Below, piece after piece: positions 1 to 11,044 of a stretch of DNA of 51,936 bases (position 1 is the stretch's first letter; every line of letters begins with the position of its first letter). Source of the stretch: an uncultured Clostridia bacterium (GTDB taxonomy: Bacteria > Bacillota > Clostridia > Oscillospirales > Acutalibacteraceae); NCBI GenBank assembly GCA_946484175.1, contig CAMLSX010000012.1:1-51936 (forward strand). The letters run 5' to 3'. Both the position numbers and the translations under genes were made by a program. Below the pieces are notes generated by a model. That model searched no databases and was not told the origin of the DNA. It worked only from the letters and a program-made list of their open reading frames with translations.

Positions 1-2
1 AT

Positions 3-2576
<2,574 letters not shown>

Positions 2577-2586
2577 ACGCTCTTTC

Positions 2587-2613
2587 AGCCCCCTTTTTCA
2601 GGGGGCTGTTTGT
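2587..2613 (+). terminator. Rho-independent terminator after alaS
   Basis: AGCCCCC and GGGGGCT form a perfect 7-bp stem around a T-rich loop, 10 bases after the alaS stop codon, followed by a short T-rich stretch. Confidence 0.8.
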
Positions 2614-2628
2614 GCTGGCTTCGAAACT

Positions 2629-3114
2629 TGCCCTTTCTTCTGCGAGAAGAAAAGGGCACAAAGAAGCGGCAAAGGAACCGTCTTGGTTCCTTTGCAAACC
2701 TCTACGAAGTTCCGATGCAGAAAACGATGCGAAACCTGCCGCGCTTGTAAATTCCCTGCGGGAATTTGTGCGCAGCGGTTCATTTGGCTCGCAGTGAGCG
2801 TACCCAAGGCAATCTGCTCCGTGGTCACCAGTTCGCGCGGCGCCGCCTTCGACCGCCACTGAGCTTTGCTCACTCTGGCGTGTCGCGGAGCAAACTGCGG
2901 GGGTCAAGGGGGCAAAGCCCCTTGCCAGTCTTTGCATACTTTCTTCTGGAAAGAAAGTATGAGCCCGTCGCGGCTTGAGCGACAAACTACATGTTTAATG
3001 CATTTTAGTTATAAAAGGCCAACGGCCTTTTGTGGGCAAGCGGTTATCAACTGCCTACAAATCACACTGCCGCCCTGACAAGGGTAGGGGTGCCCTTTCT
3101 TCTGCGAGAAGAAA
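2629..3114. repeat. Non-coding cassette of tandem hairpins bounded by 24-bp direct repeats
   Basis: This alaS-hinT gap has no convincing gene. Its two ends carry the same 24 bases (TGCCCTTTCTTCTGCGAGAA plus GAAA) at 2629-2652 and 3091-3114; each copy can fold on itself. Between them lie separate hairpins: 2669-2695 (11-bp perfect stem GCAAAGGAACC), 2749-2767 (AAATTCCC/GGGAATTT), 2905-2924 (CAAGGGG/CCCCTTG), 2935-2961 (CATACTTTCTT/AAGAAAGTATG) and 3013-3031 (AAAAGGCC/GGCCTTTT). Short overlapping ORFs occur on both strands, but none has a ribosome binding site or a recognisable domain. It looks like an interspersed non-coding repeat of the kind found in many copies in some Oscillospirales genomes; the copy number cannot be seen here. 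Confidence 0.6.
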
Positions 3115-3128
3115 GAGACACGAAGCGG

Positions 3129-3157
3129 TTGAGATTTTTTTCGGAATATGATACAAT
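3129..3157 (+). promoter_or_regulatory. Sigma-A promoter of hinT
   Basis: TTGAGA, a 17-base spacer, then TACAAT, about 37 bases before the hinT start. Confidence 0.65.
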
Positions 3158-3193
3158 AAATACGATGAATTTATGTGAAAAGGAGGCGTTTCC

Positions 3194-3532
3194 ATGGACT
3201 GTATTTTCTGTAAAATTGCAAATGGGGAGATTCCCAGCAAGAAAGCCTATGAAGATGATCAGATTCTGGCTTTTTACGATCTAGACCCGCAGGCGCCGGT
3301 GCATGTCTTGCTGATTCCCAAAATGCATATTTCCTCTGCCAATGAACTGACGGAAGAAAACAGTCAGGTGGTTTCTCATATTTTCCTGGTTGCCGCAAAG
3401 CTGGCAAAAGAGCTGGGACTGGAAAACGGCTATCGTATCGTCAACAACTGCGGCGAAGACGGCGGCCAGACCGTGCAGCACCTGCATTTCCATCTGCTGG
3501 GCGGACGTTCCATGAAGTGGCCTCCCGGCTGA
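3194..3532 (+). CDS. hinT: HIT family nucleotide-binding hydrolase (HinT-like)
   Basis: A purine nucleoside phosphoramidase/nucleotide hydrolase of the histidine triad superfamily, cytosolic. The 112-residue protein is full length for HinT: CIFCKIANGEIPS at the N-terminus, the nucleotide-binding segment AFYDLDPQAPVHVLLIPK, and the histidine triad HLHFHLLGG near the C-terminus, ending in the usual short WPPG tail. The ATG at 3194 follows AAAAGGAGG by a normal spacing. It has its own promoter and stands first in a run of plus-strand genes up to rnmV. The physiological substrate is unknown. Confidence 0.93.
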   Translation: MDCIFCKIANGEIPSKKAYEDDQILAFYDLDPQAPVHVLLIPKMHISSANELTEENSQVVSHIFLVAAKLAKELGLENGYRIVNNCGEDGGQTVQHLHFHLLGGRSMKWPPG

Positions 3533-3582
3533 TTGCGTTTGAAACAGTTTGATTCCAATGAATCCCAGGGAGTGAACAGATC

Positions 3583-4149
3583 ATGGCAGAATTGATTACC
3601 AAAGAAGACGGAAGAAAATATTATCGTATGCAGATCGCAGGCTGTACCCGTGACCTGCCGATTTGCCCGATCAGCGATACACTGGATATCGCCGGCTTTG
3701 TGATGTTCGGTGATGTCGAAATCACCGAGCGCGCCGCCGAGGAGCTGCTGAAACGCTGCCCCGAACACGATGTGGTGGTAACAGCCGAGAGCAAGGGAAT
3801 TCCGCTGTGCTATGAAATGGCGCGGCAAGGTGTGCGCCGGTATGTCGTGGCGCGCAAGGGAATTAAGGCGTATATGCGCAACCCCATTTATGTGGAAGTG
3901 AAATCCATCACTACCGACCATGTGCAGAAGCTCTTTTTGTCCGAGGAAGACAGAGAAGCTATCGAGGGAAAGCGTGTGTTGATTGTAGATGACGTGATCA
4001 GCACCGGTGAGTCTCTGGAAGCCATGGAAGCACTGGTGGAAAAGTTCGGCGGAAATATTGTGGGCCGGGCTACGGTGCTCGCAGAAGGCGATGCAGCTGA
4101 CCGGGATGATATTATTTTCCTGGAGCCGCTGCCCCTCTTTCCAAAATAA
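3583..4149 (+). CDS. Adenine phosphoribosyltransferase-like PRTase
   Basis: A type I phosphoribosyltransferase that should join a purine base to PRPP. The 188 residues carry the PRPP-binding motif VLIDD-like VLIVDDVISTGES near residue 132 and an upstream AESKGIPLCYEMA segment typical of the Apt/Xpt group. It begins with a short N-terminal extension compared with a minimal Apt of about 170 residues. The ATG at 3583 has GGGAG ten bases upstream. It lies 50 bases after hinT and 54 bases before comEC, so cotranscription is likely. The exact base (adenine, xanthine or another) cannot be told from the sequence; Apt-like is the best guess. Confidence 0.8.
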   Translation: MAELITKEDGRKYYRMQIAGCTRDLPICPISDTLDIAGFVMFGDVEITERAAEELLKRCPEHDVVVTAESKGIPLCYEMARQGVRRYVVARKGIKAYMRNPIYVEVKSITTDHVQKLFLSEEDREAIEGKRVLIVDDVISTGESLEAMEALVEKFGGNIVGRATVLAEGDAADRDDIIFLEPLPLFPK

Positions 4150-4203
4150 AATCCTCTTTTCAAAACGAAACCTCTGATTTTGCAATGAATGGAGGCATAA
4201 AAA

Positions 4204-6216
4204 ATGAAGCGGCCGTTTGCGTGTGTGGGATTTACCTCTTTGCTTGCGCTGATGGCCGCTGTTTATGTTTTCGGGGAATGGTCGCGCCCGGTTGCCATCG
4301 GTGTACTGGTGTTGGCAGTGCTTTCTCTGCTGATACCCGACCTGCGGCGTGTCAAATTGGTGCCGGTGACGCTCTTTACCTGTACAGTGATGCTGTTTTC
4401 TTTTTCCGTCGGGATAGAAAGGCTGAATCAGGCTTCTTTTCTGCCGGAAGAGGAATACCCGGTTTCGGCGCGGGTTGTCAGTTCTCCTGAAAAGGATGGA
4501 AGGAATTTTGTCTACGAGCTGGAAGTTCTGGAATCGCCCGAAGCTCCTGTGCTTTCCGGCAAAGTACGAGCAGTTTCAAGCAAAGCCCTGGCGGTACAGG
4601 CATATGACCAGCTGACGTGCAAAATTCAGCTATATTCTCCTGGAGACTTTTCGCGCATGTATTATGCTGCGCACAGAATTGACCACTTTGCCTATATCCT
4701 GATTTATGACCCGGTGAAGATTGTTCATGAACCTTCCCGACCGTGGTACTATGTCTTCGGAGATTTTCGCGAGAGGCTGGAAGAAATTTTTTATCGTCTG
4801 CTGCCGGAAAAGGAAGCCGGTCTGCTTTGCGGAATGGTGCTTGGAGCCCGGGCGCAAGTTTCAGAAGAAGTAGAGGAAGCATTCCGCATGGCGGGTGTTT
4901 CACACCTGCTTTCGGTTTCCGGGCTGCATCTTTCTGTGCTGATGCAGGCGTTTTTGGCTTTTCTGGCGCTCTTTCGTCTGAAAGGAAAGCTGCCCCTGAT
5001 TTTAGCCATACCGGTTGTGTTGGCGTATATGTGTCTGGCCGGTTTTTCGTATTCGATCCTGCGCAGCGGAATTATGTTCCTTTTGTATCTGCTGGCACAG
5101 CTGATTGACCGGCGCTCTGACAGCTTAAATTCGCTGGGAATTGCTGCATTTGTACTGTGTGCGGTAAATCCCTTTGCCGCAGCTGATACAGGATTTCTGC
5201 TGTCGTGCGCTTCCACTGCGGGAATCATTCTGCTGCAAAATCGTATTTTTGTACGAATTCAGTCGAATTTGCCGCTGCGCTGGGCAGTGGGGCTGCGTGG
5301 AAAACTGACCGCTTTTATACTGGAGTCATTTTCTATTACGCTTTCGAGTATGCTGCTGACACTTCCCATCAGTATTGTCAGCTTTGGCGCTGTATCTACA
5401 GTTTCGATCTTTTCCAACCTGTTAATGGTGTTGCCTGCATCGGCGCTTTTGAGTACAGGTGCATTGACGTGCCTGACCGGAGTTTTTTGGCTTCCGGCTG
5501 CGCTGCCTTTTGGATTTGCAGCGGGATTGCTGGCAAAATACGAAATTTCTATCAGTAAATGGCTGGGAGCTTTGCCATTTGCAGTAGTCAACACTTCCTA
5601 TTTGTTTATCACGCTCTGGTTGGCCGCGGTGCTGTGTTTAGCCGGGATCGCGATGTTTTTCCCCACGCGAAAACGGCTGCTGCCGCGTGTTGCCCTGATT
5701 TCTGCCGCATTGCTGCTGGTTTGTATCCCAGTGCAGGCAGCTGCAGGACAAAAACTCATAACGGTTTCTTCGTTTTACAGTGAAGGGGAAATCCGTGTAG
5801 CGGCTTCCTGTCAGGGAAGCGGAAAGATGCTGTTTGGAGAAGCGCCGTCAATGTATGTCCAGCAGCAAATGGCGCTGGGCAGTTTGGAAAAAGAAAGCGA
5901 AGTGCTGGATTCAAGGGTGCATCTGCTGGGCGAAGCTGACGGGGCTGTTTTTCTGGAAGTGGACGGGATTTCCATGCTGCTCTGTGGGGAAGGCTGCAAT
6001 GTGGAAAAACTGCCGCAAGCGTGGCGCTTTCCGGAATTTTTGTGGCTGCTGGAAGAACCCAGGCACGCAGAGCTGCTCTCTGCTGAAATCATAATCTGTT
6101 TTTGTGAAGAGCCGGATGGACTTACATATGAGACATTGTATACAACAGAGCGTTATGGAAGGTTTGTACTTTCCATCGAAACGGACGGGATTGTCCGAAT
6201 AGGAAGGGAGTGGTAA
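4204..6216 (+). CDS. comEC: ComEC/Rec2 family DNA-uptake channel protein
   Basis: A polytopic inner-membrane protein that in competent bacteria forms the channel for single-stranded DNA. The order is: N-terminal membrane segments, a DUF4131-like soluble loop (about 60-170), then the Competence domain with the signature MAGVSHLLSVSGLHLSVL near residue 230 and some eight hydrophobic segments to about 520. The last 150 residues stand where the metallo-beta-lactamase-like domain of long ComEC proteins sits, but no HxHxDH motif is present, and at 670 residues the protein is shorter than the 750-800 of long forms. GGAGG precedes the ATG. Its stop overlaps the start region of holA. With dprA in the same window it suggests latent competence. 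Confidence 0.9.
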   Translation: MKRPFACVGFTSLLALMAAVYVFGEWSRPVAIGVLVLAVLSLLIPDLRRVKLVPVTLFTCTVMLFSFSVGIERLNQASFLPEEEYPVSARVVSSPEKDGRNFVYELEVLESPEAPVLSGKVRAVSSKALAVQAYDQLTCKIQLYSPGDFSRMYYAAHRIDHFAYILIYDPVKIVHEPSRPWYYVFGDFRERLEEIFYRLLPEKEAGLLCGMVLGARAQVSEEVEEAFRMAGVSHLLSVSGLHLSVLMQAFLAFLALFRLKGKLPLILAIPVVLAYMCLAGFSYSILRSGIMFLLYLLAQLIDRRSDSLNSLGIAAFVLCAVNPFAAADTGFLLSCASTAGIILLQNRIFVRIQSNLPLRWAVGLRGKLTAFILESFSITLSSMLLTLPISIVSFGAVSTVSIFSNLLMVLPASALLSTGALTCLTGVFWLPAALPFGFAAGLLAKYEISISKWLGALPFAVVNTSYLFITLWLAAVLCLAGIAMFFPTRKRLLPRVALISAALLLVCIPVQAAAGQKLITVSSFYSEGEIRVAASCQGSGKMLFGEAPSMYVQQQMALGSLEKESEVLDSRVHLLGEADGAVFLEVDGISMLLCGEGCNVEKLPQAWRFPEFLWLLEEPRHAELLSAEIIICFCEEPDGLTYETLYTTERYGRFVLSIETDGIVRIGREW

Positions 6217-6218
6217 TT

Positions 6219-7274
6219 TTGCCAGAGATGAAAGAAGCGGATTTTCGGAAACATCTGGAATCCGGTGCGCTGTCGGGACTGTATATTCTGTATGGAGAGG
6301 AAAAATATCTGGTGCGCCGGTATGCTCACAAGCTGATTCGAAAGGTAACGGCAGAAATTCCGCTGCCTGAATTCAATTTTCAGCGCTTTGACGGCAGCGA
6401 TTCTGTCGATGACATCGCGGCGGCCGTAGAGGCGCTTCCATTTATGGCCGAAAGAAAATGTGTGGCCGTCTCTGACCTTGCACCTGATGGTATGCGCGCG
6501 GCGGAAAATACCAAATGGCAGGAGCTGGCAGCATCCGTGCCGGAAACCACCGTGCTAGTGGTGTATCAGCCCAACATGGTGCCAGAAAAAAAGGCGCCCA
6601 AGTGGAACGCTTTGCTGAAAAAGGCCGGAAAATACGGCCGCTTGGTCTGCTTTGAGCGCAGAGAAGGCCCGGAGCTGGAAAAATGGCTTTGCAATGAGGC
6701 AGCAAAACGGCACTGTGAGCTTTCCCGCCGTGATGCCCGGCGCATCATGGAGCTGGGTGGAAACGATATGCAGATGCTGAAAAATGAAATGGAAAAACTC
6801 TGCGCGTTTGTGGGGGAAGGGGAGATTCCCGCGGCGGTGATTGATTCCATGATCTCCCGCCGGACGGAAACAACGGTATATATCCTTTCACGCGCGCTGG
6901 TTTCGGGCGAATACAGCCGGGCGTATAGCCTGCTTGACCAGATGTTTTACCAGAAAGAGGAGCCGACTTCGATTTTGGCGACACTCTCCTCTGCATTTAT
7001 CGATATGTACCGGGTGCGCGCTGCCATGCAGAGCGGTGTGTCCACTGCCAGTATTGCCAAAACTTTTCCGGGCGAATATAAAGGCAAAGAATTCCGTCTG
7101 CAAAACGCAGAACGCAGCGTCAAGCGCCTTTCTACCGAGCAGCTGCGCCGGATTCTGGAAGAGCTGCTGCAAACCGATCTGGCGTTAAAGAGCTTGAAAA
7201 CCAGTAAGCGCGTTTTGCTGGAAGAGATGATTGCGCGGATTATGGTGATTACCGCAAAGGGGAGTCAGAATTGA
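6219..7274 (+). CDS. holA: DNA polymerase III subunit delta
   Basis: The clamp-loader subunit that opens the beta sliding clamp. The sequence LSGLYILYGEEKYLVRRYA is the typical N-terminus (degenerate P-loop region), followed by the delta domain and the C-terminal collar helix bundle; the total length of about 351 residues fits. I prefer the TTG at 6219, eight bases after AGGAAGGGAG, to the GTG at 6210, which lies inside that ribosome binding site. Placement directly after comEC is a common Gram-positive arrangement. The last codons overlap the start of rnmV. Confidence 0.9.
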   Translation: MPEMKEADFRKHLESGALSGLYILYGEEKYLVRRYAHKLIRKVTAEIPLPEFNFQRFDGSDSVDDIAAAVEALPFMAERKCVAVSDLAPDGMRAAENTKWQELAASVPETTVLVVYQPNMVPEKKAPKWNALLKKAGKYGRLVCFERREGPELEKWLCNEAAKRHCELSRRDARRIMELGGNDMQMLKNEMEKLCAFVGEGEIPAAVIDSMISRRTETTVYILSRALVSGEYSRAYSLLDQMFYQKEEPTSILATLSSAFIDMYRVRAAMQSGVSTASIAKTFPGEYKGKEFRLQNAERSVKRLSTEQLRRILEELLQTDLALKSLKTSKRVLLEEMIARIMVITAKGSQN

Positions 7275-7861
7275 TACGAGTCAAAGAAGCCGTGATTGTA
7301 GAGGGGAAATATGATAAGATTAAGCTTTCCTCCATCATCGACGGCCTGATTATCGAAACCCACGGGTTTCAGATTTTTAAAGATAAAGAGCAGATGGCCC
7401 TGCTGCGCAAGCTGGCGGCAGAGCGCGGCCTGCTCATCCTGACCGACAGCGACGGTGCAGGATTCGTCATCCGGAATTATCTCACGGGCTGCATCCCCAA
7501 AAACCAGGTAAAGCATGCCTATATTCCCGACCTTTTTGGAAAGGAAAAGCGCAAAGAAAAACCCTCGAAAGAGGGTAAACTGGGTGTCGAAGGGGTTCCG
7601 GTGCGCGTGATTCGGCAGGCGCTGGAAAAGGCGGGGGTGTGCTGCGGCAGCGAACCGGAAGAAAAAGGCCCACCCATCACGAAAGCAGACCTGTTCACAG
7701 CGGGGCTTTCAGGGGGAGAGGGAAGTGCGGAAAAGCGCCGGCTGCTGCAAAAGGAGCTTTCTCTGCCGGAGAGGCTTTCTCCGAACGGGCTGCTGCAAAT
7801 TCTGAACGCCACCATGACCCGCGAAGAATTCCTGACTAAAATGGAGAAGTTGGGATCATGA
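7271..7861 (+). CDS. rnmV: Ribonuclease M5
   Basis: Matures the 5S rRNA precursor in low-GC Gram-positives. The N-terminal Toprim domain is clear: EAVIVEGKYDKIKL with the catalytic Glu, and LLILTDSDGAG with the DxD pair near residue 57-61. The C-terminal part ends in LSPNGLLQILNATMTREEF, also typical. At 196 residues it is full length. The start is a TTG at 7271 that overlaps the holA stop, with GGGGAG upstream. It usually neighbours ksgA; here it ends the operon and is followed by a strong terminator. Confidence 0.9.
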   Translation: MIRVKEAVIVEGKYDKIKLSSIIDGLIIETHGFQIFKDKEQMALLRKLAAERGLLILTDSDGAGFVIRNYLTGCIPKNQVKHAYIPDLFGKEKRKEKPSKEGKLGVEGVPVRVIRQALEKAGVCCGSEPEEKGPPITKADLFTAGLSGGEGSAEKRRLLQKELSLPERLSPNGLLQILNATMTREEFLTKMEKLGS

Positions 7862-7897
7862 TTTTTGAGAGGAGTATTTTCAGCTTTTTTCCTGCAT

Positions 7898-7944
7898 AAA
7901 AAAGTCCCTGACAGGGTTTCCGCAATCCTGTCAGGGACTTTTTG
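7898..7944. terminator. Bidirectional terminator between rnmV and gatD
   Basis: AAAGTCCCTGACAGG and CCTGTCAGGGACTTT form a 15-bp perfect stem with A-run before and T-run after, so it can stop transcription from both converging genes. Confidence 0.92.
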
Positions 7945-7954
7945 CTTCTGTTTT

Positions 7955-8686
7955 TTATTTTTGATTGTCCGGCAGCCGCTCACGCAGAGCAGTATAGGTG
8001 GCCAGATAGGCTTTTTCTTCATATTCGTAGTGCTTGGGCGTATAGGTAAAGCCTTCCTTGCGCTCGCCAATGCGCTGCACCATCCATTCCATCAATGCAG
8101 GATTCTTTACCAGCAGCGGGCCAATCAGATGCGTGCCCAGCACATTCCGATAATGCAGGCCCTCTTCCTGTGTGTGCGATGTGTTGCCGCAGCCCATGGA
8201 AAGACGGAACAGGGGTGTTTCGATACCTTCACAGGAACTGCACTTGTTGACAAAACCCACAACGGGAGCTTCCACCAGCTCACAGGAAGCAATGGCATCG
8301 GTGACGAAGCGTGTGCGGCTCTGTTCTGTGGTGGTAAAGGGCAGAATTCCCAATGCCTGATGCTGAGTGCCTTTTGCGTCCGTGATAGACGATCCGAGCA
8401 TTTCAAAGGAATTTCCAGTGAACAGTACCGGAACGCCGCGCTGAATGGCCTGTGCCAAGCTGTCGCGGAATTCCAGCAGGTGATGCAGGACTACTTTCTG
8501 GCTGCGTTCTGTGCCGGAACCGGCATAGATGAAATCATACTGGGAAAAATCCAGCGCGTCGCCCAGCGTTTTTCCCACCACGGTAATATCCAGCCCCTGA
8601 TCGCGCAGGTGGCGTTCCAGAACTCGCATGTTTCCAGCCTCACCATAGAGGTTCATAATATCATAGTACAAAAACAGCAGTTTCAT
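7955..8686 (-). CDS. gatD: GatD-like glutamine amidotransferase subunit, catalytic Cys and His absent
   Basis: Partner of MurT. In the known MurT-GatD enzyme, GatD supplies ammonia from glutamine to amidate the D-glutamate of lipid II. The 243 residues align with the CobQ-like class I amidotransferase fold: YDIMNLYGEAGN at the start, YAGSGTERSQ, and GTHLIGPLLVKNP near the end. However, the nucleophile elbow, CGGYQ-like in active members, reads GNSFE here, so Gly91 stands where the Cys should be, and the usual LHGP His is Ile188. I infer that it has no glutaminase activity of the classical type. It overlaps murT by four bases (ATGA), so the two are translated together. Confidence 0.8.
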   Translation of the reverse strand: MKLLFLYYDIMNLYGEAGNMRVLERHLRDQGLDITVVGKTLGDALDFSQYDFIYAGSGTERSQKVVLHHLLEFRDSLAQAIQRGVPVLFTGNSFEMLGSSITDAKGTQHQALGILPFTTTEQSRTRFVTDAIASCELVEAPVVGFVNKCSSCEGIETPLFRLSMGCGNTSHTQEEGLHYRNVLGTHLIGPLLVKNPALMEWMVQRIGERKEGFTYTPKHYEYEEKAYLATYTALRERLPDNQK

Positions 8687-10017
8687 TCTTCGTTCCTCCT
8701 CTCCACTTTTTCAAGAAATTTATCCTTGTCCGAGAAGCAGGTGATAACATACTGATAACCCGGAGCCTGTTCCTTCATATAGGTAACGGCTTCGCCGATA
8801 TCTTCAATCACATGAATTTTTTCCGGTGCTATGCCGCAGTAGGAGAAACGCACTGCCAGATCATTGCAGTACCGTCCGGTGAGGATAATCTGCTTCACAG
8901 AATCAGCAGCCAGCAATTCAAAGTCAATATCCCACAGCCACGAAGTCTCACTGGTGTAATATTTACGGCTGATCGCATCCACAATCACCGTGACGGTGGT
9001 ATCGCGCTTATCCTGCACAGCTACACGGATAGACTGGTCATACGAAATGGAGTTTTCATGCTTGGAAGTGAGCAGGGTGCCTTCTTTTTCGCCTGCCGCA
9101 AAGCGTACAATGCGTCCGCTCTTCATGGTGTAGCGGTTCAGAGAGGCCACGATCTGTTCACCGGGAATACCCAGCAGATTGCAGATGGCAAAGGTTGCGA
9201 GTGTGTTGTAAAAATGGTAGATGCCAGAGAAACTCAAATCAATACGATATTCGCCATTAATAACAATATACGAGTCTTCCAGACTGGCATCAGTCACTGT
9301 GTATTCGGTGGGGTTGCGGTGCAGCTCACAGCGGGTGCAGTGGTAAGAACCAATATGATTATAGTGGAAGAAATCATACGTCATGCGGGCTTTGCAGTTA
9401 GGGCAATAGCGGCCGTCGTTGTACAGGCTGGTGTTGCGGTCTGTCGAGAAGGGCAGGCGGTCCACACCAAACCATGTGACGTCTTTTCGTCCCAGCCCAA
9501 AACAGGAGACCAGCGGGTCATCGGCATTCAGCACCAGATGAGTCCCCTCATGAATACTCTCACCCACAATATCATACACCCATTCGGGGTGCCCGTTGCG
9601 GGTCATCTGGTCACGATAGAGGTTGGTAATCACATAATGGGTGGGGGTAAAATGGCGGAAGGTGTGGCGGGCAAAGCGTTCATCACTCTCCATCAGAATG
9701 ATATCGCTCTTGACGCGGCCGCCCAGCGTGCAGTCGTTCAGCAAAAAGGTGGTTACGCCTTCAATCTGGTTGGAGCCCTCTTTGTTGTAGGCCACTTTTT
9801 TTCCATTGCTTTGCAGCACATGGGCAATCATTTCCACCGTAGAGGTTTTGCCGTTGCTGCCTGTTACAGCGACAATTTCTTCGGGTAATTTGATTTTCTG
9901 CAAAATATTGGGGTCCAGTTTCAGGACAATTCGTCCCGGCAGGCTGCTGCCTTTGCCGACCATCTTGCCGACCATACGCAGAATTTTGCAGAGCAGGATG
10001 AGAAAGCTCGTCTTCAT
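8683..10017 (-). CDS. murT: MurT-like Mur ligase (lipid II isoglutaminyl synthase ATPase subunit)
   Basis: ATP-dependent ligase of the Mur family; with GatD it amidates the stem peptide of peptidoglycan precursors. The middle domain has the P-loop TGSNGKTST near residue 52, and KEGSNQIEGVTTFLL follows. A four-Cys zinc ribbon (CPNC and CTRC, near residues 205 and 225), specific to MurT, is present. The C-terminal DUF1727 region carries TSWLWDIDFE. The KNPAG-like stretch I recall from classical MurT is not evident; KHENS stands in that region. The ATG at 10017 has GGAG at a suitable distance; the longer ORF to 10125 has no such support. About 444 residues, normal for the family. Confidence 0.85.
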   Translation of the reverse strand: MKTSFLILLCKILRMVGKMVGKGSSLPGRIVLKLDPNILQKIKLPEEIVAVTGSNGKTSTVEMIAHVLQSNGKKVAYNKEGSNQIEGVTTFLLNDCTLGGRVKSDIILMESDERFARHTFRHFTPTHYVITNLYRDQMTRNGHPEWVYDIVGESIHEGTHLVLNADDPLVSCFGLGRKDVTWFGVDRLPFSTDRNTSLYNDGRYCPNCKARMTYDFFHYNHIGSYHCTRCELHRNPTEYTVTDASLEDSYIVINGEYRIDLSFSGIYHFYNTLATFAICNLLGIPGEQIVASLNRYTMKSGRIVRFAAGEKEGTLLTSKHENSISYDQSIRVAVQDKRDTTVTVIVDAISRKYYTSETSWLWDIDFELLAADSVKQIILTGRYCNDLAVRFSYCGIAPEKIHVIEDIGEAVTYMKEQAPGYQYVITCFSDKDKFLEKVERRNEE

Positions 10018-10214
10018 AAATACATCGCTCCGTTCTTTTGTCCGCTGCACAGGCAGCGGTTCCTTCACCGGCAAAATGAAAGCTGCTGCCGGTGTGCATC
10101 CGAGTGCAAAGAAATACGCGCTCATGAAAGTTATTATACCAATATTCTACATTTCTTGCAATAAGCAGTTGAGAGGGAAGAGAAGTTGTTTTATAAAAAA
10201 TAATATAAAACATA

Positions 10215-10243
10215 TTGACATTATTAAAAAATAGTAGTAAAAT
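10215..10243 (+). promoter_or_regulatory. Consensus promoter of the peptidase/lipoprotein islet
   Basis: TTGACA, 17 bases, TAAAAT in a very AT-rich stretch, about 70-95 bases before the damaged peptidase gene. Confidence 0.75.
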
Positions 10244-10314
10244 AAACTTAAAGCTTTTGAATATTGATTTTCGAAACTCCAATATAATTTACGATTATGA
10301 AAGGATGTGAATCC

Positions 10315-10961
10315 CTGAAGAAAGTTCGGAAAATCCTTTGTTTGATTCTGGCGATATGGTTCGAATTGATATGGATTCATATCAGGAGTATCTTGACAGC
10401 TTGACTGAAGAAGATTTGCAGAAAATAGCAGAAAAAGAAGCTATGTTAGAAGCTATGGAAGATCAACCGACGACCCGTGCTGCTACAAAAGTTTCTCTTC
10501 CTGGAACTTTTACCATGTATAGGCAGGAAACTTCAACATACTGTGCTCCAGCTTGCGTTAAAAGTGCGCTGATGTATATCAAAGGCTCTTCACCTTCTCA
10601 GGCTTCGATTGATTCGTATATTCAACAGGACTTTACTAAAATTCCTAAATATATGAACGATCGGCAAAGCAGGAACTATTATGTGCTTTATGCAAGCCCG
10701 TTTGTTTCAGATATGTTCAAATGTTTTAAACATGACATTTCTGAAAAAAGGGTTCCCACCTTTTTTAGACTTTATAATCCATCAGGAGAAAATTGGTATT
10801 ATGGTACTTTTGGTCATTGTTTATTAGTAAACGCATATTACAGTGATTTTTCTCAAGCACAGCTTGCTGATCCTTTAGGAGGAACGGTGCCGGAATGGAA
10901 GGTATTCTATGTTAAATCATCAACCGTATTAGGACAAGTTTGTTCACGTTTGGTTTATTAA
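10315..10961 (+). pseudogene. C39-like secreted peptidase, probably broken at the signal peptide
   Basis: The body is a papain-like C39 fold: YCAPACVKSAL holds the catalytic Cys, FGHCLLVNAYY the His and LADPLGG the Asp. The body frame runs from 10338 to the stop, but its only early start codons are a TTG (10338) and ATGs (10356, 10371) without a ribosome binding site. The one good Shine-Dalgarno (AAAGGA, 10300-10305) precedes a different frame at 10315, which reads LKKVRKILCLILA, a clear signal-peptide start, with CTG in place of ATG, and which stops soon after. This looks like a deletion that joined a cut-short signal peptide to the mature part out of frame. The gene is much richer in AT than its neighbours. 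A sequencing error or a TTG start without export are other readings. Confidence 0.6.
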
Positions 10962-11044
10962 ATTAATTTTTTAACAAGAGGGTCGGTCGTTCCAGTAATG
11001 GTCGGCCGACCCTTTGGCAGATAATATAGTAAGGATGATATATG

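Noticed and set aside
8812-9888. A 358-codon plus-strand frame opposite murT
   Set aside because: Shadow frame; murT has the P-loop and zinc ribbon on the other strand.
10977-11013. Terminator between the peptidase and the lipoprotein genes
   Set aside because: GGGTCGG/CCGACCC can pair but the loop is long and no T-run follows, so I did not list it as a terminator.
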